Origin: Clostridia bacterium
GTDB lineage: Bacteria; Bacillota; Clostridia; Oscillospirales; CAG-272
NCBI GenBank assembly: GCA_017504335.1
Contig: JAFVRI010000225.1
Span: forward strand, 1-10,561
Direction: 5' to 3'
DNA length: 10,561 nucleotides
The notes beneath the pieces are model-generated. The model had not been told where the DNA came from, did no database searches, and saw nothing but the letters and a program-made list of their open reading frames with translations. Below are positions 1-7,509 of the stretch, piece after piece. The translations under genes were made by a program, and so were the position numbers. The first letter of the stretch is position 1. Each line of letters opens with the position of its first letter.

Positions 1-5
1 ATGAT

Positions 6-31
6 TATACTGTATTTTACAAAATAGGAGG
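6..31 (+). promoter_or_regulatory. Putative -10 box and ribosome binding site of the NhaC-family gene
   Basis: A TATACT hexamer at 6-11 resembles a sigma-A -10 box, but the matching -35 would lie outside the window. An AGGAGG Shine-Dalgarno sequence at 26-31 sits 5 bases before the ATG at 37 and fixes that start. The ribosome binding site is clear; the promoter is inference from one hexamer only. Confidence 0.5.
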
Positions 32-36
32 ACTTT

Positions 37-1701
37 ATGAAAAAGTCAAAGAAAATCACATTGGCGATTGCCGCCGTCGTGATCGTAGCATTGATGGTCG
101 TTGCTGCTGTCACCGGAGGCGCCAATGGTACAGTTACCTGTCCCGATTGCGGAGGGGACGCCATCGCCTCTGCACTTTGCGAGACCTGTGGTGGCGAAGG
201 TGAAGTTCGCGGAACCCTGTGGGCACTGCTTCCTCCCGTCATCGCCATTGGACTGGCGCTGATCACCAAGGAAGTATTCAGCTCCCTGTTGATCGGTATC
301 CTCTGCGGTGCCATCCTGAATGCAGACTTTTCCTTTACCGGCTCGATTGACTCCCTGATCAGCGACGGTCTGATCAACGCGGTTTCCGGAACAGCGGGAA
401 TCTTCGTATTCCTGGTTGAGCTTGGTATCATCGTTGCCTTGATCAATAAGGCCGGCGGCTCCGCTGCCTTTGGAAACTGGGCAAAGACTCATATCAAGAG
501 CCGTGTGGGCGCGATGCTCGCTACCTTCCTCTTGGGCGTGTTGATCTTTGTAGACGACTACTTCAACTGCCTGACGGTTGGTTCCGTCATGCGTCCCGTA
601 ACCGACAGCAAACGCATTTCCCGCGCAAAGCTTGCGTACCTCATTGACGCAACCGCCGCTCCCATTTGTATGATCGCCCCCATTTCCAGCTGGGCAGCCG
701 CAGTTGCCAACTACGCTCCCGAGGGCGAGGGACTTGCACTCTTTATCAGCGCGATCCCCTACAACTTCTATTCGATCCTGACTCTGGTATTCGTAGTTGC
801 GATCTCGATTATGAGCTTCGACTACGGCTCCATGAAGATCCATGAGCTGAACGCCATTGAGAACAACGATCTTTACACCTGCGGAGAAAAGAACGAGGTT
901 CCCGAGGAATCTCCCTCTACCAAGGGTCGTGTCATCGATCTGATCCTCCCCGTCGCTTTTCTGATCGTGTTCTGCGTATTCGCCTTGGTTTACAACGGCG
1001 GTATTCTGGACGGTGAGAACTTCATCGACGCATTCTCCAACACCGACGCAACGGTTGCCCTTCCTTGGGGTGGCTTTATTTCCTTGATCGCAATCATCAT
1101 CTATATGCTTTGCCGCCGACTGATCTCCTTCAAGGAGTCTATGGATTGCGTACCTCAGGGCTTCATCGCCATGGTTCCCGCCATCCTCATTCTGACCTTC
1201 GCAACCGCGCTGAAGGAAATGACCACGCTCCTGGGTGCAAAGTACTTTGTTGGTGACCTGATGAGCGGACAAGCTGCCGCCCTCGGTTCGCTTCTCCCCG
1301 CAATCATCTTCCTGGTTGCTTGCGTACTCGCTTTCGCAACGGGAACCTCCTGGGGAACCTTCGGTATCCTCATTCCCATCGTGGTTGCCATCTTCGAGCC
1401 CGGAACCGAGCTTCTGATCATCGGTATGTCCGCTTGCCTTGCAGGTGCGGTCTGCGGTGACCACTGCTCCCCCATTTCCGATACGACCATCATGTCCTCC
1501 GCCGGCGGACAGTGCAACCACCTCAATCACGTATCGACTCAGATGCCCAACGCCATTACGGTTGCGGCCATCTCCTTCGTCATGTTCGTGATTGCGGGAT
1601 TTGTACAGAACATCTACATCTGCCTGCCTTTGGGTATCCTCTTGACCATCGGAACTCTCTTCGTCATCAAGATGATCACAGGCAAAAAGAAACCCGTTTG
1701 A
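37..1701 (+). CDS. NhaC-family Na+/H+ antiporter with N-terminal cysteine-rich (zinc-ribbon-like) extension
   Basis: This is a polytopic inner-membrane antiporter of 554 residues, expected to exchange Na+ (or another small cation or anion) against H+. The family assignment rests on two blocks known from NhaC-type proteins (Pfam Na_H_antiporter, COG1757): a DDYFNCLTVGSVMRPVTD segment near residue 180, followed by APICMIAPISSW, and near residues 445-490 GTSWGTFGILIPI followed by GDHCSPISDTTIMSSAGG. Many hydrophobic segments run from about residue 60 to the end. The N-terminus is unusual. A positively charged hydrophobic segment (residues 5-28) is followed by two CxxC pairs, C35-PD-C38-GG and C48-ET-C51-GGEG; the second fits the DnaJ-type CxxCxGxG pattern. 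This could bind zinc, but that is inference. The exact substrate is not determined: MleN- and YuiF-like relatives carry organic acids or amino acids. The gene is alone on its strand and ends at a strong terminator. Confidence 0.88.
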   Translation: MKKSKKITLAIAAVVIVALMVVAAVTGGANGTVTCPDCGGDAIASALCETCGGEGEVRGTLWALLPPVIAIGLALITKEVFSSLLIGILCGAILNADFSFTGSIDSLISDGLINAVSGTAGIFVFLVELGIIVALINKAGGSAAFGNWAKTHIKSRVGAMLATFLLGVLIFVDDYFNCLTVGSVMRPVTDSKRISRAKLAYLIDATAAPICMIAPISSWAAAVANYAPEGEGLALFISAIPYNFYSILTLVFVVAISIMSFDYGSMKIHELNAIENNDLYTCGEKNEVPEESPSTKGRVIDLILPVAFLIVFCVFALVYNGGILDGENFIDAFSNTDATVALPWGGFISLIAIIIYMLCRRLISFKESMDCVPQGFIAMVPAILILTFATALKEMTTLLGAKYFVGDLMSGQAAALGSLLPAIIFLVACVLAFATGTSWGTFGILIPIVVAIFEPGTELLIIGMSACLAGAVCGDHCSPISDTTIMSSAGGQCNHLNHVSTQMPNAITVAAISFVMFVIAGFVQNIYICLPLGILLTIGTLFVIKMITGKKKPV

Positions 1702-1723
1702 TTTTGATCAATCCATAAGTTTT

Positions 1724-1755
1724 GGGGCTGTCTTATGACAGCCCCTTTTCTTTTT
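1724..1755 (+). terminator. Intrinsic terminator of the NhaC-family gene
   Basis: A perfect 9-bp stem, GGGGCTGTC (1724-1732) with GACAGCCCC (1737-1745), has a 4-base loop and is followed by TTTTCTTTTT. It starts 22 bases after the stop codon and points in the direction of the + strand gene. Confidence 0.92.
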
Positions 1756-1756
1756 C

Positions 1757-1788
1757 AAAAAACACACGGCGGGAGCTTGCTCCCGCCG
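1757..1788 (-). terminator. Intrinsic terminator of pepD
   Basis: The GC-rich stem CGGCGGGAG (1767-1775) pairs with CTCCCGCCG (1780-1788). On the minus strand it is followed by TGTG and then six T (1757-1762). It begins 6 bases after the pepD stop and stands back to back with the + strand terminator, insulating two convergent genes. Confidence 0.9.
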
Positions 1789-1794
1789 TTGGAT

Positions 1795-3231
1795 TTAATG
1801 ATATTTTAAGGTTTCAAGCAAGATCTCGAAAAATCTTGCAAAAGAATCGAGATTCAGGGTTTCCTCGGGGGAATGGAGATTGAGAACCGTGGGCCCCACG
1901 GAAATCACGTCCATATCGGGGATGGCGTGTTTGATATGTCCGCACTCCAGCCCTGCGTGGATGGTTTCCACACGCGCCTCGTTTCCCGTGACCGCACGGT
2001 ATGCTTCCCCGTAGCGGCTGCGAATTTCGGACTCCTTGGCATAATTCCATCCGAGAAATCGATACGAATGATGACAGCTTCCCCGCAAAACCGATGCGTA
2101 AAACTCCAGCTCGCCTGCGGAATAATCAATATTCTCATCATAATCGGAACGGGACAGAAAGATCGCCTTCGCTCCCGTAATATCGGCAAACATTCCTCCA
2201 AGATTGCGAGAGGTGGAGACCTGATCCTTCAGATCCTCATTCATGGCAAATACACCGTTGGGAATCTTTGCTGCCAGAAAGATCACTCGCTCGGTGGACG
2301 CACGATCCATGACGCTCTCCACACTCGGAGCATCCGTCACTGCAAGGAACAGTCCTTCATCCTCCGGCACAAGATTTTCATGAAGCTTCTTTTCCAGTTC
2401 GGAAAGGATCCGCTTCACACCGTCTCTGTCCGCAAGACAGATTTTCGCCTCTGCCTCTCTCGGGATGGCGTTATCCTTATCACCGCCCCAAAAGGATATC
2501 AGACGAAGATCCTTATAAAGAACCAAAAGATGCGCGAGAATCTCCCCCAGGAGCTTTACGGCATTGATCCGTCCTCGGTGAATGTCCTCACCCGAATGAC
2601 CGCCTGCCAAACCGCCCACACGGATCTCAACGCAAGGCTCTTCACTTGCTTCTTCTTCCACAGGCAGATTGATGTGACTGCGTAAGCCACCCGCGCATCC
2701 CGCCAAAATAACACCGTCATCGCATCCGTCCATGTTGACCATCATACGGGAATGAATCAAGCTGTAATCAAAGCCGACTGCTCCCTCCATGCCCGCTTCC
2801 TCGCAGGAGGTAAAGAGGCATTCCAGCTCGGGATGCGCCTCGGAAGCACCGTCCAACAGTGCCAACATGGCAGCAACCGCTACCCCGTCATCGGCACCGA
2901 GGGTGGTTCCCTTGGCACGAAGCCATCCATCCTCTACGCAAAGCTTCAAGGGATCGGTCAAAAAATTATGCTCCACACCCCGATTCTTTTCACAGACCAT
3001 GTCGGTATGACCCTGCAAAAGGATCGACGGAGCGCATTCATAGCCCTCGCTTGCGGGCAAACGGATCAACACGTTTTTGAATTCATCGGTATAAAAGCTA
3101 AGATTTCTTTCCTTTGCGAATCGGGAAAGATACGCAACCATTCCCTCCTCATGACCCGATCCGCGGGGGATCGCGGAAATCTCCTCAAAGTATCGCAATA
3201 GCATGGGATACAAAAAATTTTTACAAAGCAT
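1795..3231 (-). CDS. pepD: Aminoacyl-histidine dipeptidase / M20 family metallopeptidase (PepD-like)
   Basis: This is a cytoplasmic two-metal dipeptidase of 478 residues, close to the usual size of about 480 for PepD. It would cleave X-His and other dipeptides for amino-acid supply. Visible M20 signatures are GHTDMV (H75, D77), GADDGVAVA (D114), SCEEAGMEG (E144, E145), NMDGCDDG (D168), the lid/dimerisation start GGLAGGHSGEDIHRGR near 206-221, HAGLECGHI near the C-terminus and the final NLHSPEE (H453). Their order and spacing match the metal-binding and catalytic set known from bacterial PepD, with no key residue missing. The start is supported by GAAAGGAG at 3238-3245, with AGGAG 6 bases before the ATG. 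The gene lies about 28 bases after the mreB terminator and shows no promoter of its own, so expression may rely on read-through or on a promoter hidden in that hairpin. It lacks a signal peptide. Confidence 0.93.
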   Translation of the reverse strand: MLCKNFLYPMLLRYFEEISAIPRGSGHEEGMVAYLSRFAKERNLSFYTDEFKNVLIRLPASEGYECAPSILLQGHTDMVCEKNRGVEHNFLTDPLKLCVEDGWLRAKGTTLGADDGVAVAAMLALLDGASEAHPELECLFTSCEEAGMEGAVGFDYSLIHSRMMVNMDGCDDGVILAGCAGGLRSHINLPVEEEASEEPCVEIRVGGLAGGHSGEDIHRGRINAVKLLGEILAHLLVLYKDLRLISFWGGDKDNAIPREAEAKICLADRDGVKRILSELEKKLHENLVPEDEGLFLAVTDAPSVESVMDRASTERVIFLAAKIPNGVFAMNEDLKDQVSTSRNLGGMFADITGAKAIFLSRSDYDENIDYSAGELEFYASVLRGSCHHSYRFLGWNYAKESEIRSRYGEAYRAVTGNEARVETIHAGLECGHIKHAIPDMDVISVGPTVLNLHSPEETLNLDSFARFFEILLETLKYH

Positions 3232-3258
3232 TTTGTTCTCCTTTCTTCCATGGGATTC

Positions 3259-3291
3259 AAAAACGGAGTCTCAAATTGATGACTCCGTTTT
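3259..3291 (-). terminator. Intrinsic terminator of mreB, overlapping its stop codon
   Basis: On the minus strand, AAAACGGAGTC (3281-3291) pairs perfectly over 11 bp with GACTCCGTTTT (3260-3270) across a 10-base loop, and the T run extends to 3259. The upstream arm begins within the mreB TAA stop codon (3290-3292), so terminator and gene end are fused. Confidence 0.9.
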
Positions 3292-4336
3292 ACAGCTTCT
3301 GCTTAATGCGGGAAAGATCCACCACACCGTCGGGAACTCGATCTAAGTATTGAAGGATCATACCCGTTCCCATTGCCACACACTTAGCGGGATCAGCCGC
3401 TACGCGGGTGCGGATCTCGATCACATCCGCCATCAGCCGATCCAATCCATACAGCTGGCTTCCGCCACCCGTCAGGACAATTCCGTTTTTCAAAATGTCT
3501 CCCACCAATTCGGGGGGGGTTTTTTCGATCACCGAGCAGATGGCATCCATAATAGCAGAAATCGGCTCCATCATCGCCTCTAACATTTCCTTGGACGAGA
3601 GGGTGATCTCCTTGGGATAGCCCTGAATCATGCACCGTCCCTTTACCTGCATGGTCCTTGCCTCCGGATGCTCGTACACGGCACCGATCCGAAGCTTGAT
3701 CTGCTCCGCGGTCCGCTCTCCGATGGCAATGTTGTATTTTCGACGAACGTATCGCATGATGGCTTCGTCAAATTTATCGCCCGCGATCTTGATAGACTTG
3801 GATACCACAATTCCGCCCAGAGAAATCACCGCCACCTCGGTGGTTCCGCCACCGATATCTACGATCATATTTCCCGTCGGGCTGAAAATATCAATTCCCG
3901 CGCCAAGTGCCGCCGCAATGGGCTCGTGGATCAGATAGGTTTTTCTCGCTCCTGCCTGAACTCCCGCGTCCATCACCGCTCTCTCTTCCACCTCTGAGAT
4001 TCCAAGAGGAATACAGATCAGCACACGAGGCTGAAAAATAGAGCCTCCGCAAGCACGGCGAATAAAATACTGGATCATTTTTTCGGTTACATCGTACCGA
4101 CTGATGACACCGTCCCGCAAGGGACGAACCACCTCGATATTACTGGGATTTCTTCCCAGCATCACCTGTGCATCCTTTCCGATCTTGGCGATGCAATCCA
4201 AATTTTTATCTACGGCTACCACGGACGGCTCATTGAGCACGATCCCCTTTCCGTCTACATAGACCAAAACGGTTGCCGTACCCAAATCGATTCCGATATC
4301 CTTGGCAAGCATCTGCTTTGCTTTGAAATGAAACAT
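3290..4336 (-). CDS. mreB: MreB/Mbl family actin-like rod-shape protein
   Basis: This actin-fold ATPase polymerises under the cytoplasmic membrane and guides the peptidoglycan elongation machinery. The 348-residue length is typical of MreB (about 330-350). The phosphate 1 motif DIGIDLGTAT is at 13-22, the phosphate 2 segment VDIGGGTTEVAVIS begins near 157, and the adenosine-binding LTGGGSQLYGLDRLM lies near 287-301. GTGMILQYLD follows near the C-terminus. A short N-terminal stretch (MFHFKAKQML) with basic and hydrophobic residues could serve for membrane contact. The ATG at 4336 is preceded by GAAGGAG, with AGGAG at 4341-4345 only 4 bases upstream of it. The gene stands alone between its own promoter and terminator, without mreC or mreD beside it. 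That arrangement is also seen for mbl-type paralogues, so the exact paralogue (MreB, Mbl or MreBH) cannot be fixed from this window. Confidence 0.93.
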   Translation of the reverse strand: MFHFKAKQMLAKDIGIDLGTATVLVYVDGKGIVLNEPSVVAVDKNLDCIAKIGKDAQVMLGRNPSNIEVVRPLRDGVISRYDVTEKMIQYFIRRACGGSIFQPRVLICIPLGISEVEERAVMDAGVQAGARKTYLIHEPIAAALGAGIDIFSPTGNMIVDIGGGTTEVAVISLGGIVVSKSIKIAGDKFDEAIMRYVRRKYNIAIGERTAEQIKLRIGAVYEHPEARTMQVKGRCMIQGYPKEITLSSKEMLEAMMEPISAIMDAICSVIEKTPPELVGDILKNGIVLTGGGSQLYGLDRLMADVIEIRTRVAADPAKCVAMGTGMILQYLDRVPDGVVDLSRIKQKL

Positions 4337-4348
4337 AGTGCTCCTTCG

Positions 4349-4366
4349 GATTTGATTGATTTGATT
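4349..4366 (-). repeat. Tandem 9-base repeat in the mreB 5' untranslated leader
   Basis: GATTTGATT occurs twice in direct succession on the + strand (4349-4357 and 4358-4366); as RNA this reads AATCAAATC twice. It lies between the predicted transcription start and the ribosome binding site of mreB. It may be only an AT-rich unstructured leader. Confidence 0.6.
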
Positions 4367-4380
4367 GGTTACACACCTAT

Positions 4381-4409
4381 ATTATACAATGATTTCCCCG
4401 AAAATGCAA
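4381..4409 (-). promoter_or_regulatory. Predicted sigma-A promoter of mreB
   Basis: A perfect TATAAT -10 box lies at 4381-4386. At the optimal 17-base distance stands TTGCAT (4404-4409), a weak -35 that shares only its first three bases with TTGACA. Transcription would start near 4374, leaving a leader of about 37 bases before the ATG. The position between comF and mreB indicates that mreB is transcribed separately. Confidence 0.75.
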
Positions 4410-4443
4410 GAAGAAATTCAACATTCCCAAGGGATTTTTGGCT

Positions 4444-5175
4444 TTACTCGGTTTGCGCGACACAAAAGCAAAGCACCGCCGATGCTCCTGCCTTCTTCAG
4501 TAGGGAAACACAGGTTGCCATGCTGGCGCCCGAGGTCACAACATCGTCAAACAGAAGCACGACCTTTCCCTTTACCAAGGACGGATCTTCCACAGAAAAC
4601 AGCTGTCTTAGATTCTTCTGCCGCTCTCTTGCGCTTAGCCGCTTCTGCTCCTTACCGCCCCATTTTCGATGCAGGGTATTGGCAAACGGTACCTCGCACA
4701 AGACAGAAAGCGCACGCGTCACCGACTCGGATTGGTCGGTTCCATATTTGATATTAGATTTCCGTCCTCTTGGAATATACGTCAGAAGTGCTTCCGAGCT
4801 CTCTATCTCCAATGCCTTCAGCTCTTCCCTTACGAGAGGCAGAAGCTCGGATGCCAAAAATCGACTATACCGCCGATTCGGCTTGCGCTTGAGAACATAA
4901 AGGATTCTGTTTTGCGGCTCCTTTTGCCGCTTGGAGGAATAACGCAAAAGTTTCCGCAAAACAAGTGCCCCTGCATGCTCCAGTCGTTTGGGCATGCATA
5001 CGCAATCCGAATAGGCTTGAAAGCAATTTTTGCAGCTTTCGGTTTTGGCACGATCCCACTTTTCACGGCATTCGGTACAAAAGGCATCCTCGGCATGCTC
5101 CCATGAAACACGGGAGGTACACCCGGGACAGGGACGAACATGAATATATCTCTCCAAAAATTCTTGAAACTTCAT
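4444..5175 (-). CDS. comF: ComF family protein (phosphoribosyltransferase-like, with N-terminal zinc-binding cysteines)
   Basis: This 243-residue protein resembles ComFC, a cytoplasmic protein linked to natural transformation and handling of incoming DNA. The N-terminal 60 residues carry eight cysteines: C16/C19, C33/C36, C48/C51 and C58/C60, the usual double zinc-ribbon of the family. The C-terminal half is a type I phosphoribosyltransferase fold with the PRPP-binding loop VLLFDDVVTSGAS near 206-218. TYIPRGRKSNIKYGTDQSE in the middle corresponds to the conserved 'VP...R...RGFNQ' region of ComF, here in a divergent form. The ATG overlaps the recD2 stop in an ATGA arrangement (5172-5175), so the two genes are translationally coupled. 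An AAGGAG lies inside the recD2 3' end about 11 bases upstream. Other competence genes are not in this window. Confidence 0.9.
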   Translation of the reverse strand: MKFQEFLERYIHVRPCPGCTSRVSWEHAEDAFCTECREKWDRAKTESCKNCFQAYSDCVCMPKRLEHAGALVLRKLLRYSSKRQKEPQNRILYVLKRKPNRRYSRFLASELLPLVREELKALEIESSEALLTYIPRGRKSNIKYGTDQSESVTRALSVLCEVPFANTLHRKWGGKEQKRLSARERQKNLRQLFSVEDPSLVKGKVVLLFDDVVTSGASMATCVSLLKKAGASAVLCFCVAQTE

Positions 5176-7412
5176 TGTGCTTCATGCTCCTTCAGCCAAT
5201 CGGAAAGCCCCGTATACCGCATGGCTTGGCGGTGATTGCTCACCATTTCCGCAACGATCTCCTGACGTCCTACGAGAATTACCATGGATTGGGCACGGGT
5301 CACCGCCGTATAAAGCAGATTTCTAGACAGCAGCATAGATGCAGCAGAGCACATGGGAATAATCACAATGGGATATTCACTGCCTTGACTTTTATGCACC
5401 GTGATGGCATACGCATGCTCCAGATCCTCCAGAAGAGAAAAATCGTAAATCACCTCTCGGTCATCAAACCGAATGATCATTTCGTTCTCCGAAGAATGAA
5501 TCTCAATGATCACACCGATATCGCCGTTGAACACACCGGTTCCTGTTTTTTCATCATGCACACGGATCCAAACCAGCTCGTAGTTGTTTCGAGTCTGCAT
5601 CACCCGATCCCCCTTGCGAAAGACCCGATCACGAAAGCGATGCTCTCTCAAGGTCTTTTGAGGCGGATTTAGGGCTTGCTGCAACAAAAGATTCAACTGC
5701 TCGGTTCCCGACTCACCCTTTCGGGAGGGAGCAATGACCTGAATTCCCTGTCTTGCCAATTCTCCATAGGTTCGGGGTAACCGATTTTTGCAGAGATCGG
5801 CAATGGTCATGGCAATGTCCCTGTCACTTGCTCTGGGCAAGAAAAAGAAATCGTTGTTCTTCACATCCAATCTCGGCATACTTCCTTGATTGATGGAATG
5901 GGCATTGGTCACGATCAGGCTCTCCTGTGCCTGACGGAAAATTTCCGACAAACGGACGGTTGCAAACCGTTCGCTGACCAAAATATCCCGCAGAACATTG
6001 CCCGCTCCTACCGAAGGAAGCTGATCCGAATCCCCGATGATTACAAGACGTGCTCCCGGCTTGATTGCCCGAAGCAACGCACACATCAGGCTGTTATCCA
6101 TCATGGAAGCCTCATCAATGATAATCACCTGCTCATCCAGTAGCTCATGCTCATTCCGTCCGAACATATTGCGCCCCGACGGATCATAGGTCATTTCCAA
6201 TAGGCGGTGAACCGTCTTTGCTTCCATAGAGGTCGCCTCGGACAACCGTTTTGCTGCCCGACCTGTGGGCGCTGCCAAGGCAATATCATACCCCATGCTA
6301 TCAAAAATATGAATCAATGCGCGCACCACGGTTGTTTTTCCCGTACCGGGCCCGCCTGTCAGCACCATGACTCCGTACCGCAAGGCATCGGAAATTGCCT
6401 TTTTTTGCAAATACGCATACTGAATCCCACTCTTGGATTCCTCAATTTCAATAAATCGGTCAATATCTCGCAGGCTCACCGAGGCACACATCCGATCCAA
6501 TCGAACCAGCTTCTCGGCAATATATTTTTCTTCCTCATAGGCAACTGCATCGTAAATCATACGGCGGTCTTTTTGCATGACATAATGCACGCTTCCCTGC
6601 CTCAAAAGAGCACTGAGTGCTTCTTGAACCGATTGAGTCTCTACCGATAGCATTTTCGCTGCACTTTCAATGAGTCGATCCTCAGGCAGACAAACATGAC
6701 CGTTTTGCAGTCCGTTTTGCTGTAGCACATAATGGATACCACTCATAATCCGCTCGGGATTCTCCCCCTCAAAGCCCAATGCATTTGCCATAAAATCGGC
6801 TCGTTCAAAGCCGATTCCTTCGATCTCATTACACAATCGAAAGGGATTGGCCTTGGCGATCTCCACCGCACGAGGACCCCATTTCTTATAGATCTTCACG
6901 GTGGTGGTCACACCAAAATAATCCCGAAAGAACATCATTGCCGATCGGATTCCCGCTTGCTCCTTAAAGCTTTCGGATGCCGCGATGGCTACCTTCATGG
7001 AGATTCCTCTGATGCTTGCCAGCCATTCGGGATGATTTTCGATCACATCAAAGCTATCCTCGCCAAATTCATCGATGATCTTTTGCGCGGTCTTTGGACC
7101 GATTCCCTTGATGGCACGGGATGCCAGATAGCGAAGCATGGATGCTGTATCGGCAGGCATGACACGCTCATACTGTGTTGCTGAAAACTGACGGCCGTAT
7201 TTGGGGTTATGAACCCATTTTCCATACACGCAAAGGTGATCTCCCGTTCCGATCATAGGCATCACGCCTACAACCGTCACGATCTCTCCTCCCTCGGAAA
7301 CCGACAGGTCACAAATGGTATATCCGTTTTCCTCGTTGGAATAAATCACTCGCTCGACGCTTCCTTCCAGCTTTTGAAGGCCGGATGCCTCCATATTGAT
7401 CTCTTCTGTCAT
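5172..7412 (-). CDS. recD2: RecD2-type ATP-dependent 5'-3' DNA helicase
   Basis: This superfamily 1B helicase of about 746 residues is the RecD2 (RecD/TraA) class found in bacteria lacking RecBC, where it acts in DNA repair and replication-fork maintenance. An N-terminal OB-like domain is followed by tandem helix-hairpin-helix elements (IKGIGPKTAQKI near 95-107). Walker A GGPGTGKTT lies near 350-358, Walker B VIIIDEASMMD near 427-437, motif III GDSDQLPS near 457-464, the UvrD-like HAYAITVHKSQGSE near 666-679 and motif VI YTAVTRAQ near 698-705. No motif is broken. The start is placed at 7412 because AAGGAG (7419-7424) stands 6 bases upstream. The open frame continues to an ATG at 7496, but that extension runs through the metK terminator hairpin, adds low-complexity basic sequence and has no ribosome binding site. 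The gene is coupled to comF by a 4-base overlap. No promoter of its own was found. Confidence 0.95.
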   Translation of the reverse strand: MTEEINMEASGLQKLEGSVERVIYSNEENGYTICDLSVSEGGEIVTVVGVMPMIGTGDHLCVYGKWVHNPKYGRQFSATQYERVMPADTASMLRYLASRAIKGIGPKTAQKIIDEFGEDSFDVIENHPEWLASIRGISMKVAIAASESFKEQAGIRSAMMFFRDYFGVTTTVKIYKKWGPRAVEIAKANPFRLCNEIEGIGFERADFMANALGFEGENPERIMSGIHYVLQQNGLQNGHVCLPEDRLIESAAKMLSVETQSVQEALSALLRQGSVHYVMQKDRRMIYDAVAYEEEKYIAEKLVRLDRMCASVSLRDIDRFIEIEESKSGIQYAYLQKKAISDALRYGVMVLTGGPGTGKTTVVRALIHIFDSMGYDIALAAPTGRAAKRLSEATSMEAKTVHRLLEMTYDPSGRNMFGRNEHELLDEQVIIIDEASMMDNSLMCALLRAIKPGARLVIIGDSDQLPSVGAGNVLRDILVSERFATVRLSEIFRQAQESLIVTNAHSINQGSMPRLDVKNNDFFFLPRASDRDIAMTIADLCKNRLPRTYGELARQGIQVIAPSRKGESGTEQLNLLLQQALNPPQKTLREHRFRDRVFRKGDRVMQTRNNYELVWIRVHDEKTGTGVFNGDIGVIIEIHSSENEMIIRFDDREVIYDFSLLEDLEHAYAITVHKSQGSEYPIVIIPMCSAASMLLSRNLLYTAVTRAQSMVILVGRQEIVAEMVSNHRQAMRYTGLSDWLKEHEAQ

Positions 7413-7418
7413 GGCCGT

Positions 7419-7424
7419 CTCCTT
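7419..7424 (-). promoter_or_regulatory. Ribosome binding site that decides the recD2 start
   Basis: AAGGAG, within the purine run AAGGAAAGGAG, precedes ATG 7412 with a 6-base spacer (ACGGCC). The competing upstream ATGs at 7493-7496 have no such signal. Confidence 0.85.
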
Positions 7425-7435
7425 TCCTTCGTTTT

Positions 7436-7487
7436 TAAAATTAAAGCGCGTCGCGGATCCGATCTCTTTCGATTCCGCGCCGCGCTT
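7436..7487 (-). terminator. Probable intrinsic terminator of metK
   Basis: On the minus strand, AAGCGCGGCGCGGA (7474-7487) pairs with TCCGCGACGCGCTT (7444-7457): 13 base pairs interrupted by one mismatch. Beyond it comes TTTAATTTT, a broken T-tract. The stem begins 22 bases after the metK stop. The uneven T-tract suggests that some transcription continues into recD2, for which no separate promoter is visible. Confidence 0.75.
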
Positions 7488-7509
7488 CTTCATCATTACA
7501 GGCGGGAGC

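Noticed and set aside
46..1530. A 494-codon open frame on the minus strand opposite the antiporter gene
   Set aside because: The translation is rich in Gly, Asp, His and Gln with no recognisable domain, and has no ribosome binding site. It arises from the codon bias of the real + strand gene, which carries clear NhaC signatures.
3290..4336. mreB as the first gene of an mreBCD cell-shape operon
   Set aside because: The gene downstream is a dipeptidase after a strong terminator, and no MreC- or MreD-like frame is present in the window.
4423..4437. TCCCAAGGGA palindrome after comF as a terminator
   Set aside because: The two arms leave almost no loop and there is no T-tract on the minus strand, so it would not work as an intrinsic terminator.
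7413..7496. A longer recD2 start at 7496
   Set aside because: The extension spans the metK terminator stem and has no Shine-Dalgarno sequence, whereas ATG 7412 has a strong one at the right spacing.
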